NCBI RefSeq assembly: GCF_963678975.1 | Contig: NC_089278.1 | Location: forward strand, 9,265,479 to 9,329,478 | DNA length: 64,000 nucleotides | Reading direction: 5' to 3' | Source: Dysidea avara | Lineage: Eukaryota; Porifera; Demospongiae; Dictyoceratida; Dysideidae | Shown here: positions 35,101 through 59,200 of the stretch, piece by piece | How positions within the stretch are numbered: position 1 is the stretch's first letter | How the letters are laid out: the number at the start of each line of letters is the position of its first letter | Notes under the pieces: model-generated | What the model was told of the DNA's origin: nothing | Seen by the model: only the letters and a program-made list of their open reading frames with translations | The model's database searches: none | Translations under genes and position numbers: made by a program

Positions 35101-38100
35101 CTTCCTTAGTACTGAATTGACACTTAAGTCAGCCATCACCTCCAGCGTTCTCCATATTACTACCCTCTGTCATAGGTCGTGTTATTACTGAAGGTGCTGT
35201 CCCTCTACTTTTGGCAGCCTATGTGCTAAATGAGGCTGTGGATTAACCGATGGGAAGGGCATGGCAGAGAAGGGAAGAGAAAACACAGGAACCACAATGA
35301 AGAAGTAGACATCCCCATTCAGTGTCAGAAATGTCCCACTAGGGGTTAAAAAATTCCAGGAAGATGCTACCTCCAGTTGTCCCCACTTGGAGTGAGGTCC
35401 AGACACTAGAATCTCTGCCTATTTTGCTGCAAAGCATCAATATCCTGCCATTCTGAACTTCTGCACTTATTGAGCTGCAGCACTGCTTCACAGCAAATGG
35501 AAAAGGTGTACTTATTGAATGGAAGAGGGCATAAGTAGAGATGCTTGTGCCGGAGTACTTTTTAGAACTTATTCTAAAGCTACAAACTTGCCTTTTTTCT
35601 GTAGATTAAAGAAAATACCAATGGAGTGAGTCTCGCAAACCATAACTTTTTTTTCTGTTGGAAAGACCACCAAGTGATGGCATTCCCATGTTGCCTTTTC
35701 CATTTGTTACAATGTTGGTATTGGCATGAATTTCTACAATGTTGTTATCAGTCTTGTTGATATTAACTTGTTACCAAGAGTTAATAATAGTAGGGAGGGC
35801 CCTCCCTACTATTATTAACTCTTGTTGTTACTATACACATTAGGACATTGTGGCTGCTCTTCAGTTGATGAAGACTTTGCTAAATGGTCCAGGTGAGATT
35901 CAGTCTCAACACTCAACTATTTGATATTCATGTTGGCTATTTTCTGCTTGTTTTAGCCACCAAAGAACGATGTCTGGTAGTTCGGCTAGCTTTCCACTTT
36001 GTTAATCAGGTAGTGTAGCAAAGATTTGTTGTATTGCATGTTAAATACGACATGGTGTTGTGTAGCCAAAGGTTATGAATGCTGAAGATATGAACAATAT
36101 CCATGGAATTTTGAAGAAAATAGAAGCCATCTCAGAACTACAGCTAAGGTAAAGGATTGGTATTGGTGATTGTTGATTGTTGATCTTCATTACTGTTGAT
36201 TTTGCTGTATATTAGTCATCTTGACTTTTATACTATTTGGTTGACTAGTGTAAATCTTTATAACTAATGATTGTCATGTCGATCTTGATTTTTGATTCTT
36301 TATGTCAGGATTGTTGACCACCATTATTTTCATGACTGTTGACTTTGATGCTTTGTCAGTACTTTTTGTTGATGTTGATTTTGTTGTTTATTGATTATCA
36401 CTGCTTGCTGACCTTGATTACAGGCTCCAAGAGGTCTGTGACTGTAGTTTCCTCTACTGGCATAAGGTAGGTAGTGTCACTGCATTGCACCTTATATCAT
36501 GTGATCCTGCAGGAAGTGATAGTTCCCCTCTACTTTGCTGATCTCTATGTCAACCCTCCTGATGCTCATCGTTTACATGTACGTTGAGCTGCCATGCATG
36601 TACCATCCCCACTAGAGACTTGTAAGAAGGCTAGGCCCATCGTCTTGAAACCTCAACTACTTACCATACTTAAGAGATGCACTTTGGACACACTGAGCAT
36701 TATAGCAGTCTGTGCCCTATGTTTTATCTTGAAAGAAGAGTCCTCTATAAGTACAGCAAATTGTTCTGGTGTCTGTTGGTGCCACCACTGTGCTATCTAC
36801 TGTGACTCCACCTACAGTACATTTTCACTTGTCTGAGTGACTGTGTTCCGATGATGAAATGCAGTAAACACTTGGAATCTCCTGACGTTCTGTTGGCAGT
36901 GTTTGAAAAAGAAATCGATAGTTACCTGGCTCAGGTAGGATTTATTTGTTAATTGGAAAATGGTGTCATGCATTGTCATGCATTTTATTAGCTTTTGTGT
37001 GTTGTGCTGATTATCTACAGTTTATAAATCTGATTATGTTAACTATCTATGGCTGTAAGAAATGTGAAGTTTGTTATTTGCGGTGTTAGTTTTAACAATA
37101 CTGCAATGACATAGTTTTTCAAACACACTTACTTGTTGTTGATACGTGTTTTCAAAACCTTTTCCTGCTTGTTTTCCTTTGAAATATCTTAAGATGTACT
37201 GTTGACAACCACTCGTGTTCATGTTAGTAAAGAGAGTTTGTTAAACAGTGAGGTCATGTATTGCTTCAATCCATACCGATACTGGGTTAAATTTCCATTC
37301 ATTTTGCATCTTATAGGAAATCCTTGATAAAGTGTGTAGGGAGGTTGAGACAGACTTACGACTGCACTCCCACCTTCACTTGCAACTTGATGACCGGAAC
37401 CCATTCAAGGTGAGAATGATGTGACTTGCTTGATCAATCTTGATCTCTTGTTGACCTCAACAGCTCGGTTTGAAGAACTTGAACCACTTTCTTGAGGTGA
37501 AGCCAGTCAGATTCTTTGATAAGAGTGTCAACATTAGAGGTACTGTGTTCAGTTAAGCGGGTGGGGAGAGGGTGTTATTGTAGGCAGACTTTATGTGACC
37601 TTTGGTGTTGCTCTTACTATAGCTTACGTCACACACTACCTGGACACAATGTTTTACAACCTTACCACTGTGTCACTACATGACTGGAAAACCTATGGAG
37701 ATATGAGAAACCTTGCTGAACAGAAGTATGGCTTAGTGATGATTGAGCCACAGTTACCTAGTCAAACTCTAGAGCAGGTTTGCTTGTGGTAGCGTGTGTA
37801 TATGGTACATTCTGTTCCCAGGGGTTGGACGTGCTGCAAATCATGAGGAACATTCACATCTTTGTTGCCAACTACTGCTATAATCTCAACAACCAGATCT
37901 TTTTAGAGCGTTCCTCAAAGGCCAAGTTCCTTTCTTCCATCAACATCCGTCATATTGCCAACTCTATTCGAACTCATGGCACAGGAATCATGAACACTAC
38001 AGTGAGTGCCGCAACAGTGCATCTCATTAATATATAGAGTAGGCTGCTTTCTTGGCCAAAAAAAAAAGTATATCCTCAATCTTTTTAGTGAGGTTAAACT

Positions 38101-40356
38101 GTATATTTAAGAGATCTAGGCCACTATAATGGGGTAGGTTTATAACCCTGAAGATAGGTTTCTATATATTGCATGTGTGTCTCTTATTCATAGTACACAA
38201 ACCTTTGCAGCAAAGTGCAAAAGATGTGTGTACATCAATATTTATTGTGTTGTACCTCACCAGGTTAACTTCACCTACCAGTTTCTTAGGAAGAAGTTCT
38301 ACACTTTCTCTCAGTTCATGTATGATGAGTACATCAAAGCTCGTGTGATGAAGGAGATACGTTATTACAAGGAGGCCAAATTTGAACTAGACCAGAAGGT
38401 GGGTAATCCTATACATCATGTACATCTACCATATACATGACAAGCTGTCACATCATCTACACGTGACTGTCTTCCTTCCTTCATGTAGTATCCTGTTGAG
38501 AGGGCTGACAAGTTCAACAAAGTGATTCGCAAGTTGGGGGTTAGTCCGGATGGTCTTACGTATCTAGACCAGTTTCGTATTCTCATTACACAAATCGGTT
38601 AGTAGTAGTTGTGTGTGTGCTTGCATGCGTGCGTGTGCATATGTGCAGGTGTAGTGTGTGCATGTGCATGCATGCACACCTGTATGTACATTGTGTGTGT
38701 GTGTATTATGTGTGTGTGACTTGTTGACAGATCTGTGAACTCAGTAATAGTCTCTCGTGTCCTGAAGTTCCAATTACATCAAAAGTTCAACATAAATAAT
38801 TATCTGTAGTTGATATTTTGATAAAGTGATCTCAGTGGTAGTTCTAATGCTGCAATGTTGTCAGTTCTTCTGTGTAGCTATATAAGGGTGTGTGTTTAGT
38901 GATGTCATACTAAGGATGATATTTTTATGGAATATTAATTTATTATTTCAATGATTTTCCCATGCAGGCAATGCTATGGGTTACATTAGGATGATCAGAT
39001 CTGGAGGATTGCACTGTTGTAGTAATGCTATCAGGTGTGTGTTTGTTTGTCAGTACCGTATGAGTAAATTTGCCATCAGGTTTGTCCCAGACCTTGATGA
39101 CATTGTCACTTTTGAAGAAATGGTTGGTGAGGACATCTTCTCAGAAGAGACCAAAGTTTCAGCCAAGTATGATATCACGTAGAATATATGTATTTCATCC
39201 ATATGTTGTGTAGCTTATTTGACTCGGTAATTGCAAATCTTTCAAAGAATTTTTCAGAGGGAAATGAGTATTTCAAGGTTTTGTACACTGTCATTGTAGT
39301 TAGTACACGTACTGATTCTTTGTCTTTCACAGCTTCTAGTTGATGTATTTGCACCAGTGTTCAGAAATCCAAAGAATCGTCATCTACAGAATTTCTACAT
39401 GATTATTCCACCACTGGTACAATAAGGAGATTACCAATTGGCAATTCTATACATCTCTTATATTTGTAGACAATGAACTATGTGGATTACATCATGAATG
39501 CCAAAGACAGAATGACAAAGAAGAACAAACAGGGAGCTGTCTTTACTGATGATGGCTTTGCTATGGGTAGGAAAGTCTATAACTAAGCCATGCTTGTGTA
39601 GTGTGTTGTGTATGTATGTTCCCTTGTTAACCCGTTGATCTATTTTATGTGTTTCTTGTTTGTAATTTTGTTTTGTGTTTTTAGTTAATGTCTTTGTTTA
39701 TCCACTAGGCATAGCATACATACTGAAACTACTAGATCAGTATAATGCTTTTGACTCGCTGCACTGGTTCGATTCAGTGTTTGAAAAGTACCAGGCAGAA
39801 TTGGTATGACTTGCTGTTGTTTGTGTGAAGTAACTGTGTTTTACACACAGAAAGAGTCACAGCGATCACTCCAGAAAGACAGAGAAGATGAGAAATTACA
39901 GCAGGCAGGACACTTAACCAAACTAAGACTGGAATTGTTTTCTAAGGTCAGTTGATGGGACAACAGGCAAAATAATTATTAGTATTGTATAACATCTTAA
40001 AACAGGAGTTTAACCTCTTGCACTACTCCCTGAGCAGTGCTCGGATATTCTTCAGAGCTGATCTTACAGCTGCCGAAGAAGAGAAACAAAAGAAAGATGA
40101 AGGTAATGTCATGATGATGACGTGTGTACATTATATTGTCTCAAATTAGCCACTGCTGAAGGTGGAGATAAACCTGCGGAAGGAGAGGCCAAAGACGACA
40201 GCAGTGGTGGCCCACCACCACCACCACCTAGTGACACAGGTTTGTGCCATCCATTTGTAGTAATCATGTGTTCTTACTTGCATAGGTGCAGGTGGAGGAG
40301 CCCCGCCCCCTCCTCCTCCCCCGCCGCCGCCACCACCACCTCCACCACCGGCTTGA
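30040..40356 (+). CDS. WASHC4: WASHC4 (SWIP), WASH complex subunit, with polyproline tail
   Basis: About 36 exons; first 30040-30100, 30192-30331, 30585-30638, 30695-30760, 30812-30934; last 39851-39946, 40006-40102, 40150-40239, 40286-40356. Blocks match human SWIP throughout: [20 protein letters not shown] near the start, [14 protein letters not shown] mid-protein, then [85 protein letters not shown] and [20 protein letters not shown]. The protein scaffolds the endosomal WASH complex that triggers Arp2/3 actin nucleation. Unlike the human protein, the last two exons add Ala/Asp/Gly linkers with a run of 6 and a run of 16 prolines before the stop (TGA 40354-40356). One intron (33326-35843) is inflated by retroelement debris. 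PKC follows 191 bases downstream on the same strand. Confidence 0.93.
31373..31605. mobile_element. short MITE with CAGGGATTTTTCTAGG-like ends
   Basis: The left end CCAGGAATTTTTCTAGGA and the right end, inverted, CAGGGATTTTTCTAGGGGGG bracket a G-rich interior with two poly-G tracts. Target duplication is not clear. It lies in a WASHC4 intron. Confidence 0.6.
32047..32250. repeat. GT microsatellite and degenerate GTGTGACTCT repeats
   Basis: A run of about 33 GT units followed by several imperfect repeats containing TGTGACTCTGTGTGT, only about 10 bases downstream of the WASHC4 exon ending at 32036. Confidence 0.9.
33700..35400 (-). mobile_element. decayed DIRS-like retroelement fragment
   Basis: On the minus strand around 34030-34319 a frame contains reverse-transcriptase-like pieces ([20 protein letters not shown], and [12 protein letters not shown] in place of the usual LDLKDAYxSI). 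Frames on both sides are broken by stops and shifts. The motif arrangement is closest to DIRS-type reverse transcriptases. Boundaries are guessed and no terminal repeats were found. Confidence 0.5.
35773..35820. repeat. perfect 48-base palindrome
   Basis: AAGAGTTAATAATAGTAGGG and its exact inverse meet at GAGGGCCCTC with no spacer. It sits about 20 bases before the acceptor of the WASHC4 exon at 35844. Its ends resemble those of the AAGAGTAAAT fold-back family. Confidence 0.95.
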
Positions 40357-40547
40357 AAAGATAACACTCACGGGTATAGGGGTATAATTGTTTTTTTAAA
40401 TTTGGAAGTTTATTTGGTTAAATTAAATATTTTCGCTAATTCTTTCCGTTTACGAGTAGTATGCGATCTCCCGTATGACATTGTGAACATTGTGACACTA
40501 CTTAAATCGCTAATGTAGAGGGAGTGAAATACATAATCATTATCGAG

Positions 40548-51288
<10,741 letters not shown>

Positions 51289-51490
51289 TATACCACACAA
51301 CATTACTAGTAATTAATAATTTATGCCAGACCATGCACAAAGTAATCTAGTTAAATTATATTCAAAACACTTATTGCAAACTCTACTTTTTTCTGTGGCA
51401 TGTTTATTTTTTTTAAAGTGTGTGTACATCACTGATGTATTATTTTTAAAGAATACATTTAAAAAAGAAACAAAATTAAAAATAATAAAA

Positions 51491-53010
51491 CTATGTACCA
51501 ATAGTACGTACAGAGAAAACACTCCCAGAAGAAAAGAGTCCTGATTCGTCCTCTTCGTCACTGTCTTCTTCTTCCTCAGCCATGTGACTAGCAATCCACT
51601 GTGTGCTGCCATATGAATGACTGGTGCTCCGAAAGAACACCTTTGAGAGGAGTCCATTTGTTGATTGCGGAATTACTGCATTGTATGTTGATGATTCGGA
51701 AGATTGCTTAGACCTATTGAAAATTATGGATGCAAACTTTACAACAAAAATGATTTATGAATACCGCAGAAAATTTCTCAAGAAGATCCAATAGGTCATG
51801 GGTACATACAGAATCTCGTAAAGGACAGTTGTCAAGGTAACCATGCTTAAAACAGTACTCTGATTAATGCACACAACATTAAAAGTTGCCAGTACCATAT
51901 TCCAGACTGGCCAAGCTGTTGCTCGTGTAGCCCCTTGTACCAGAGCATGCTTCCCACAGCCTGCACTGCATTAACCAGTGACAAGAACAGAGCATAGTAG
52001 TAGAAAGAGGCTCGAGCTACAGAAAAGTTACACATACCACCTGACAACTACAATAAGATGAATTATGCTTACATGGCAAACTCCATTTCTGGTGCAGTCT
52101 GAACAGATATATCAGAAAAACACAAAGGTAGGCCTACATTGGACAAGAATTAACACCTGATAAAAAAAACTGTTAATATCATTAGCACTGCCTAATAATA
52201 CCATCTACACTGTGCTTAACACCTAACATCACAATTGAATATCCTTACAAAGCAGAAAAATGTTGATGTACAAAACAGAAATATCATTCCACCATGAGTG
52301 AAGAAGTTGTACTTGGAACATGGTAAGGTATGGAGATGCTTGAATTCTAGTACACCCTAGCAAAGGACATCCATTCAGTAATGTTCACAAGATATACACA
52401 TACATACCTCTGTTGTAGTGAATGCTACACCAATCACAAAGATTATCAATACTGTGACAAGAAGCAAAATCCTACTTCTTCGGTAAAACTCTGGGAACAA
52501 CAATGTCATTCACCAATTTGTACGAGCTCGGTACTTACTTAACGCCACTCCAAAAATCAGAACACTAATCTCCGATACTAGTATGGAACCACGCAACACC
52601 AATGCACACACCTTCACAGTACAAAGTTAAGCCATGCAGCTACAACAAATAACCTATACCTTGTACATATCACTCTTATAGGATACGGACAAGGAGACTG
52701 CCTTGCATACTACACCAGAAATTGTTATCATGTACACAAACACAAACAAAATGGTACACAGAGGCCTTTTGGCGATAGTTCTCCATTGACGCAGCAAACA
52801 CCACGTGAGAAAGACGAAATAAAGGAAGGTTGGCACCAGTATTAAAATATCCACATATCGAACACTAGGAATGGTGGCCACGTGCACGTTTATGCTACGT
52901 ACTACTTAACAACGAACGTACTTTGTTCGGTGTATCGTGTCGTGTAGCACACGGACACAGAAGTGTTTATCGGAATCACAACTGGCCTCGTTGCTACTAT
53001 TAGCACCCAT
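51491..53010 (-). CDS. TPRA1: TPRA1-like seven-helix membrane protein
   Basis: Minus-strand exons: about 52660-52890, 52543-52615, 52408-52493, 52250-52345, 52065-52130, about 51890-52018, about 51765-51846, 51491-51716. The first clear exon holds RYVDILILVPTFLYFVFLTW and a second helix VFVYMITISGVVCKAV; later exons add SILVSEISVLIFGVAL, LLLVTVLIIFVIGVAF, and the family hallmark LPSRASFYYYALFLSLVNAV spanning a splice junction, then TTVLYEILYVPMTYWIFLRN. The C-terminal tail is acidic and Ser-rich (MAEEEEDSDEEDESG), stop at 51491. The matches are to TPRA1/GPR175, an orphan receptor-like protein in the plasma or endomembrane. The true start is uncertain: an ATG at 53008-53010 opens a plausible N-terminus (MGANSSNEASCDSDKH), but its junction to the next exon would need a very short intron. 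It converges with PKC, 202 bases apart. Confidence 0.75.
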
Positions 53011-53279
53011 TAATGACGCCCCCAGCTTCTTAGTACTATTACATATTACGATACTGCACCACGGGATTGAACGGTTTGCCAACATTTCAACTTCACCTAA
53101 ACAAATTTATAGGGAACCAAAGGTACTGAGGTATGAAGCTAACCTGTGCAATAAGCGTTGGTCGTCAGTCACCTGTCAGTGTACCCTTACACGTTGACAT
53201 CTCTAAAAAACGTGTTCTTAAAATAACATCCGCGTCAATTTTGGAGATGAATTATTTATGTAAATATTAAAAATTGTAA

Positions 53280-56200
53280 TTAGAAATGTTCAGAAAAGTC
53301 GTAATTATCGTCCATTGCAGTTGGCTTGGCTGATTTCTTGGTAGAGGATACTGTGGTGTGAGGTAACACTTGCCCACTATGATATGGTACACTCACTTTT
53401 GGCTGCTAACTTCTTGTTTAATAATTGTTTCTTCACGTTCCGTCTTTGTAGTCGGCCAGACAACACCTTCTTATCACCACCTGCAGCCTTGAGCTTCTTT
53501 GTGACCTTGGAACTGAAGGCCACAGTGACTGCTTCTTTGTCCTGTATGGAAATACTCTGAAAACTACAATAACAAAAAAAAGTATGTTGTATGAGGTGAT
53601 AGGGGGAGAGATCAGAGGTCAAACTTTATAGGAAATTAATGTGTTAAGTGTTTTATCATACCTGCTGGTCAACTGTCGGTAAATCAACTTCTTCGTTGTC
53701 TAATTCCTCATCTCCACTGTTGTCATTCTCCGTCGCAACTAATTCATCACCCTCAGTGACTTCCTACACACTATACATACATCATGGTTATATATGTGTC
53801 CCATACCATATCCTCTTCCTGGTCCTCTTCTTTATAAGTGTCTGCTGTTGCTGAAGATTCTACTGCCACCATCACTTGGTCTGAGCTATCTGCCAACTCT
53901 ATTACAACAGTCACTATTAAACAGTACCTCTGACAGTGACTGTACAAACCATTAAGGGTGTGCTTCTCTTCTTGCAGCAGTGAGTCCTGAGTAGGAACTT
54001 TAATTTAAAAAAAAAACCGTCGCAAATGGTACACTGTTCTTACCAAGTCAAAAGCTGTGCTCCATTCCTTGACAATTTCTGCTGACATGTGAGCAATGTG
54101 CTGCTCTGGTGGATGTGTGTAAAATGTAATTCGACCACTACAACAGAAAAAATGATACTACTGCTACTACTAAATGAGTAAACTAACGTGTTCCAGTCAT
54201 GAAGAAGACTCTTGGCAGCAGCAGTGCAGTCAGGAATGCCACCTGAAATGTAGCACCATCTTACCAACACTTTATCTGTAATGCTTAGTAACTACCATAT
54301 TAGTATAGTGTATATGAAAAGACATTATCACAACCTTATGTGGCTTTGCATAAGGTTTCAATTAGGTATATTATCATTACTGCATGACATTTAATATTGG
54401 TAAGATATTCACACATGAACAAGATATATCCAGAATGGCAACTACAGAGTAAAAGCTGGATGTGATCTACACTGTATCAGGAATTTGACACCAAGTATTT
54501 CAGGAGCAGCAATTGAAATTGAGCCGAGCATGACCGCCCACTTCAAAGAGTAACGTATGTTCAACAGCGACATATGCAATTGCCTGAAAGTGGCTACCAA
54601 GAAGCCACCAGATGAGATTTAGTTTACTTGCATTGCATACACTTTTTTAATAATGCATTCTGCAATGCAGCTGCCATCCTAGTTAACTTGTTGCAGACCT
54701 TCAGGATGATCAGAGTTCTTCAGCATCCTGCCAAAAAGTGCAGCCTTTGTAGAAGCTGCAAAAACATTTGCTGAATATGATCCTTATGTTTTACCTGAGG
54801 ACGTGTGGGATTCATCTGTGTCAATGATTTATTTAACATTTTAATCGGTGTCTTGAAAAAATTGCAGAAGCAGGCTATTATTGATGACTTTCCCAGCTCA
54901 GTTCTTGGTGCACTGAGTTAAGAACTGAGATGACAGAGGATATTGACATAAAGAACCTTAATGAATATAACCAAGAGTAAATTATTTACTCTTGTTATAA
55001 CCAAAGAAGTGTCTGCTGTAGAAGGAACATTAAATATATCTAGTGCACTCTTTGTTGGTAAGTAGTTAGCACTAGTTATTAGATGTATAAATGTTAGTTT
55101 TATGTATAGGTTTGTGGTGAGACGGGGGGGGGGGGGCACTTTTATGGGACAATATAATGTTTGCAAGAAAAGATCAAGATACTCTAATAGAACAGTCAAG
55201 ATCTAGATACTCTAATAGAGCAGTTACAGTATTCAGAGAAGCAATGTAGCAAGCTACTTAGCTACGTATGTGTAGTTATACGTAAATAAGGAGATATAGT
55301 TGGTGGAGGATTGTCAGCAGGTGATTACTTTTTTTTCTTTTTGGTCTTCAGCTTACAGCTGGCCTGGCCCCCTCACTCTTTGCCCTGCTCCACCGCCCCT
55401 GGTGGTGATACACACCTGATACTGCAAGTAATGCCAGAAGCATGTTTCCCTTTTTGAGAAGGTTGGATGCGCTCTAAGTGCTACCTAAATATACTACTGT
55501 TAATTGCATTGTTTCATTTGGTATTTTATGTGACCCTAATATAAAACTGAAAAACGATGGGGTTTGCTGGGGATCATTGGATATTCAGATCGTGATTCAC
55601 ATAAGCTTCAAGACAATGTACTTTGTTTTGTAAAAAGTGCTGTGGTTTGGTGTACAACTTCACTACACTTGTCATGCACGTATTCTATAAACGGAACAAT
55701 GATGATTCACTGCATTACACTGAGATCGGCTTATCACCCTCCTCAATAAAACGATTCTTGTTTTAGTGGCACTTAGAATCTCCTCTGGGATGGGATAATG
55801 GAGATCCAACATTAAACCATTTCTGCTTCATAGATAGAAGAGCAGAAGGCAATGGTAAAGGTGGCTGGGCCAAGAAGTGGACCTCCATAAAAGTTTCAGA
55901 AGAGAACAAGCTGCACCCAAGTAGCCAGGAATGATCAATTTGCACACAGAACCAGTTTTGTTTAATGTTTTTAAACCAGGCGTGTGCCCAAGGTTGGCTG
56001 TGGGCACGCGCCTGGTTTACTGAAATTGTTTTCATAAAAGTGTGTGTGTACCTATCTATCTACCTATGTTTGTCCGAATGCACCCACATGAGCAAAATCG
56101 TTAAACAATGGTAAAAGCAGCTTTTACGTAAGAAGTAAAAGTGAAATGAAGTATGTATTAAACTTCTGCACAGGTTAACTTTGCTCTGAGGTGGTTTCTT

Positions 56201-59200
56201 TTCGGCGGACTGAAATACAGGTGTGGCGACTTTTCTCAGACTTTGTAAATTACCTTCCCTTTGAGCTTTTCAGGCATTTAACAACTGAAAAACAACGGTG
56301 CAGGCCTCGTACACTACCAGGAATAGCCTATCACTTTGAGTTGAAAGGGGGCGTATCCCTTACATATGCGAACAAAAATGAAGAGTAGCTTTGAGGCTTT
56401 GTCAAGAGAATTTAAGAGAATTTGTGGGAAAAAACACGATAGTCAAACTATAAAACAGTTTAGAAGATACTTCTGTGTGTAATATGTTGGTAAAAGCATA
56501 GATAATGGAGTACATAAAAGGGATAGGAAACGCAATAACGTGACATCACAAAATACGTACATTTCTATTGGAATTCTGTGTATTACGTCACAAACATACT
56601 TGTTACGCTTGCTGCGCTTGTATCAAAGAGAAACAAATTGTTGTAACGACAGAATTTTGTAACCAACAATTGTGAAACTTCACCACAATGAACTTAAGTA
56701 AGTAATCGAGGGAACTATAGGATGGTACCAACCCTCAAGGAAGTTATACGCAAAATTAAAGGAGTGAAAAAAAAAACGGCCGAAAAATTACTTTAAACCA
56801 CATAACTTTCTTTGTAAATATATTCTATCCTTTTAACTGTGATAAACCTATTCCTTACCATTTAACAGAGAGAACCAGAGGGAATATCACAGCAAAACAG
56901 GAACTGTTGCTCAAAGAAACGACTAAGTATCTTCCATTTTTACCAAAAGTTTAAATCACCTAGCAGTACAACGTAAGGGTAAAAGATTATGTTGGTGATA
57001 CGCCTAGCTTACCACAAAATTCAAAAGTGGAACCGGCTATACAAGAAGTGGTATGGATGAGGCATGAAGGTACTATGAGCGAAATTATGATGGAGTGTAA
57101 CAATAACGGTTAATGCGATACACTTTGCTACAAAATCTACGGTCTGAATTCTCTCACCAAAATCTCTCACAAAGGCCTCAATACTTGCTGTAGTCTGTTG
57201 GAATACTATTTACGCTGCTTAGAACACTAATTCCCATGCTTGAGCACAAACCTGTTTTGTCCTTTCAAGTCACATGTAACACCAGAAATCGTTTGCGTTT
57301 CCTATCCCTTTTATGTACTCTGTTATCTAAGGTAAAAGCAGTTTGTTTAACAAGCGTTTCCTTAGCAGTGCATAACAACGTAATTGAACGAATTAGGAAA
57401 ATTTCATGAATTGTGAAATACGAGAATTAGCTAATATTATTTTACAACCAAAAACTACCCTATTGGTTAAAATAATAAAATAGTAATACATAGTTGGTTA
57501 ATTCATAGTAGCATATACTATCTATGGTTAATTCCAGATGAGTTAGCTAGCTGCATGGCGGGTTTTTAGAAGTAGCACAACATCAACTTGTTTCCCCTAT
57601 CGCTGGTTTGTCACAAGTTCCTTCAGACAGCGAGTCAACTTCCACTTAGCTTGCACAACTGATGCAGAGTAACATCTGACTAATGGGTGATCCAAGTGGT
57701 CATGGGCTACAAATTATAGCTAATGTCAACCCTATTCCAGAAGTTGAGACCTGGGAACCGGGCCACCACGAGGAGATACTGAAGCTTGTGACCAAGGATG
57801 CAGTAAAGAAAGTCCCCTGTGCAGAACACTTACTCAGCCAGATTTTCTTGGTCTACAAGAAAGACCGGTTAGTGATCAATCTGAGGCCTACGAGTCAGTT
57901 CAAACAACAGATTCATGTTCAAGATGGAGAGTCTGGGGATGACAAGAGACCTGCTGAGGAAGGGAAGTTGAATGGCCTCAATGATGCTTATCTGTCAGTC
58001 ATAACATGGGAAGGCCACCCTATGGCAAGGTAGCACATACGAGTATTCTTTCACTGAGCAGTCTGACCTTGCAAGATTCTGCTAGAGGACACCGATAATG
58101 TGCTTAGATGACATGTGATGGCACAGAAGGGAAGAAATCTAAACTGGCACCAATCCAGCTGATACATTACCTTATAGCTTTCTGAGGAGATGAAAATCAG
58201 ACTTTCAGAGGAAAAGGCAACATAAATAATGACAGCTTGCAAGAGAGCCGGACTGGAGAGAACTGGCCAGATTGATTGGAAAGATATCAGCAAGTCTTCA
58301 TGCCATCTTACCAGCCCCAATGTAGTACAGAGAGCTCCAACACCTGAAGAGCCTAGTCCCATCAGGAAGGCCCTTCTGGAGTTGGACTGGTCAGTCAAGA
58401 GAAACTTGATGGATGGAAAGAGCATACCAGCTTCGAAACTCAACCTTACCATGGAGACAGATGTCTACGAGATTGGATATTTGAGACAAGTCAAGAGACA
58501 TTCTCTCTATCTAGCCAACAAGTACATCCTACCTGCCTCCTTTACACACTGTTGCATTGCAAGTCACACTTAAAGAGAGAAACCAGTACTAATGTACTCT
58601 GCAAGGGCAACCACACTGCGAAGCACACTCTACATAATCTCATTGATACATCTTAATCCTTGTCACTTCTAACACTAGAGGCCACGATCAAAGATATCTA
58701 TGCAGGAACAAATCAGGCAACCCCAAGATCAAAAGATCATGTAATTTATTTCCACCCAGTCTAAACAATCATTCTGAATGTCAAAACAACTACATTGCTG
58801 CACAGTTTGTAGAAGACATGGAGGAAGACTATATGCAGTCGCAGAATCAGCACCACTGCTGAAGATTAGAGTACAGAATGTGCCACCATTCTCCATCACG
58901 GGCATGGATTTCACAGGAGTCATTTACGTCAAGCAAGACAATGAGATGTACATTTGACTATTTACTTATGGCACACTTAGAGGTAGTGACAGGCCTTTAC
59001 ACAGCAACCCTCCTACTCGCATTCCATCACTTTATTGCCACATCATTACCAGTTGTGATGATGTCAGACAATGTAAGCACATATACTTCAGCAGCAGAGG
59101 AACTCTCTGAACTTTGGACATTAGAAGAGGTCTCCACAGGAAAGTACCATGTGAAATTTTATACCAAAGAAGGAACCATGGTTTGGAGGGTACTGGGAAG

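Larger units (their letters stand above)
33326..35843 (+). other. WASHC4 intron filled with retroelement debris
   Basis: A 2.5 kb intron. It contains part of the dispersed fold-back-tailed repeat (about 33420-33620), a decayed reverse-strand retroelement (about 33700-35400) and a perfect 48-base palindrome (35773-35820). Confidence 0.55.

Noticed and set aside
40146-40367. Minus-strand frame with a long Gly run
   Set aside because: It is the antisense shadow of the WASHC4 proline exons.
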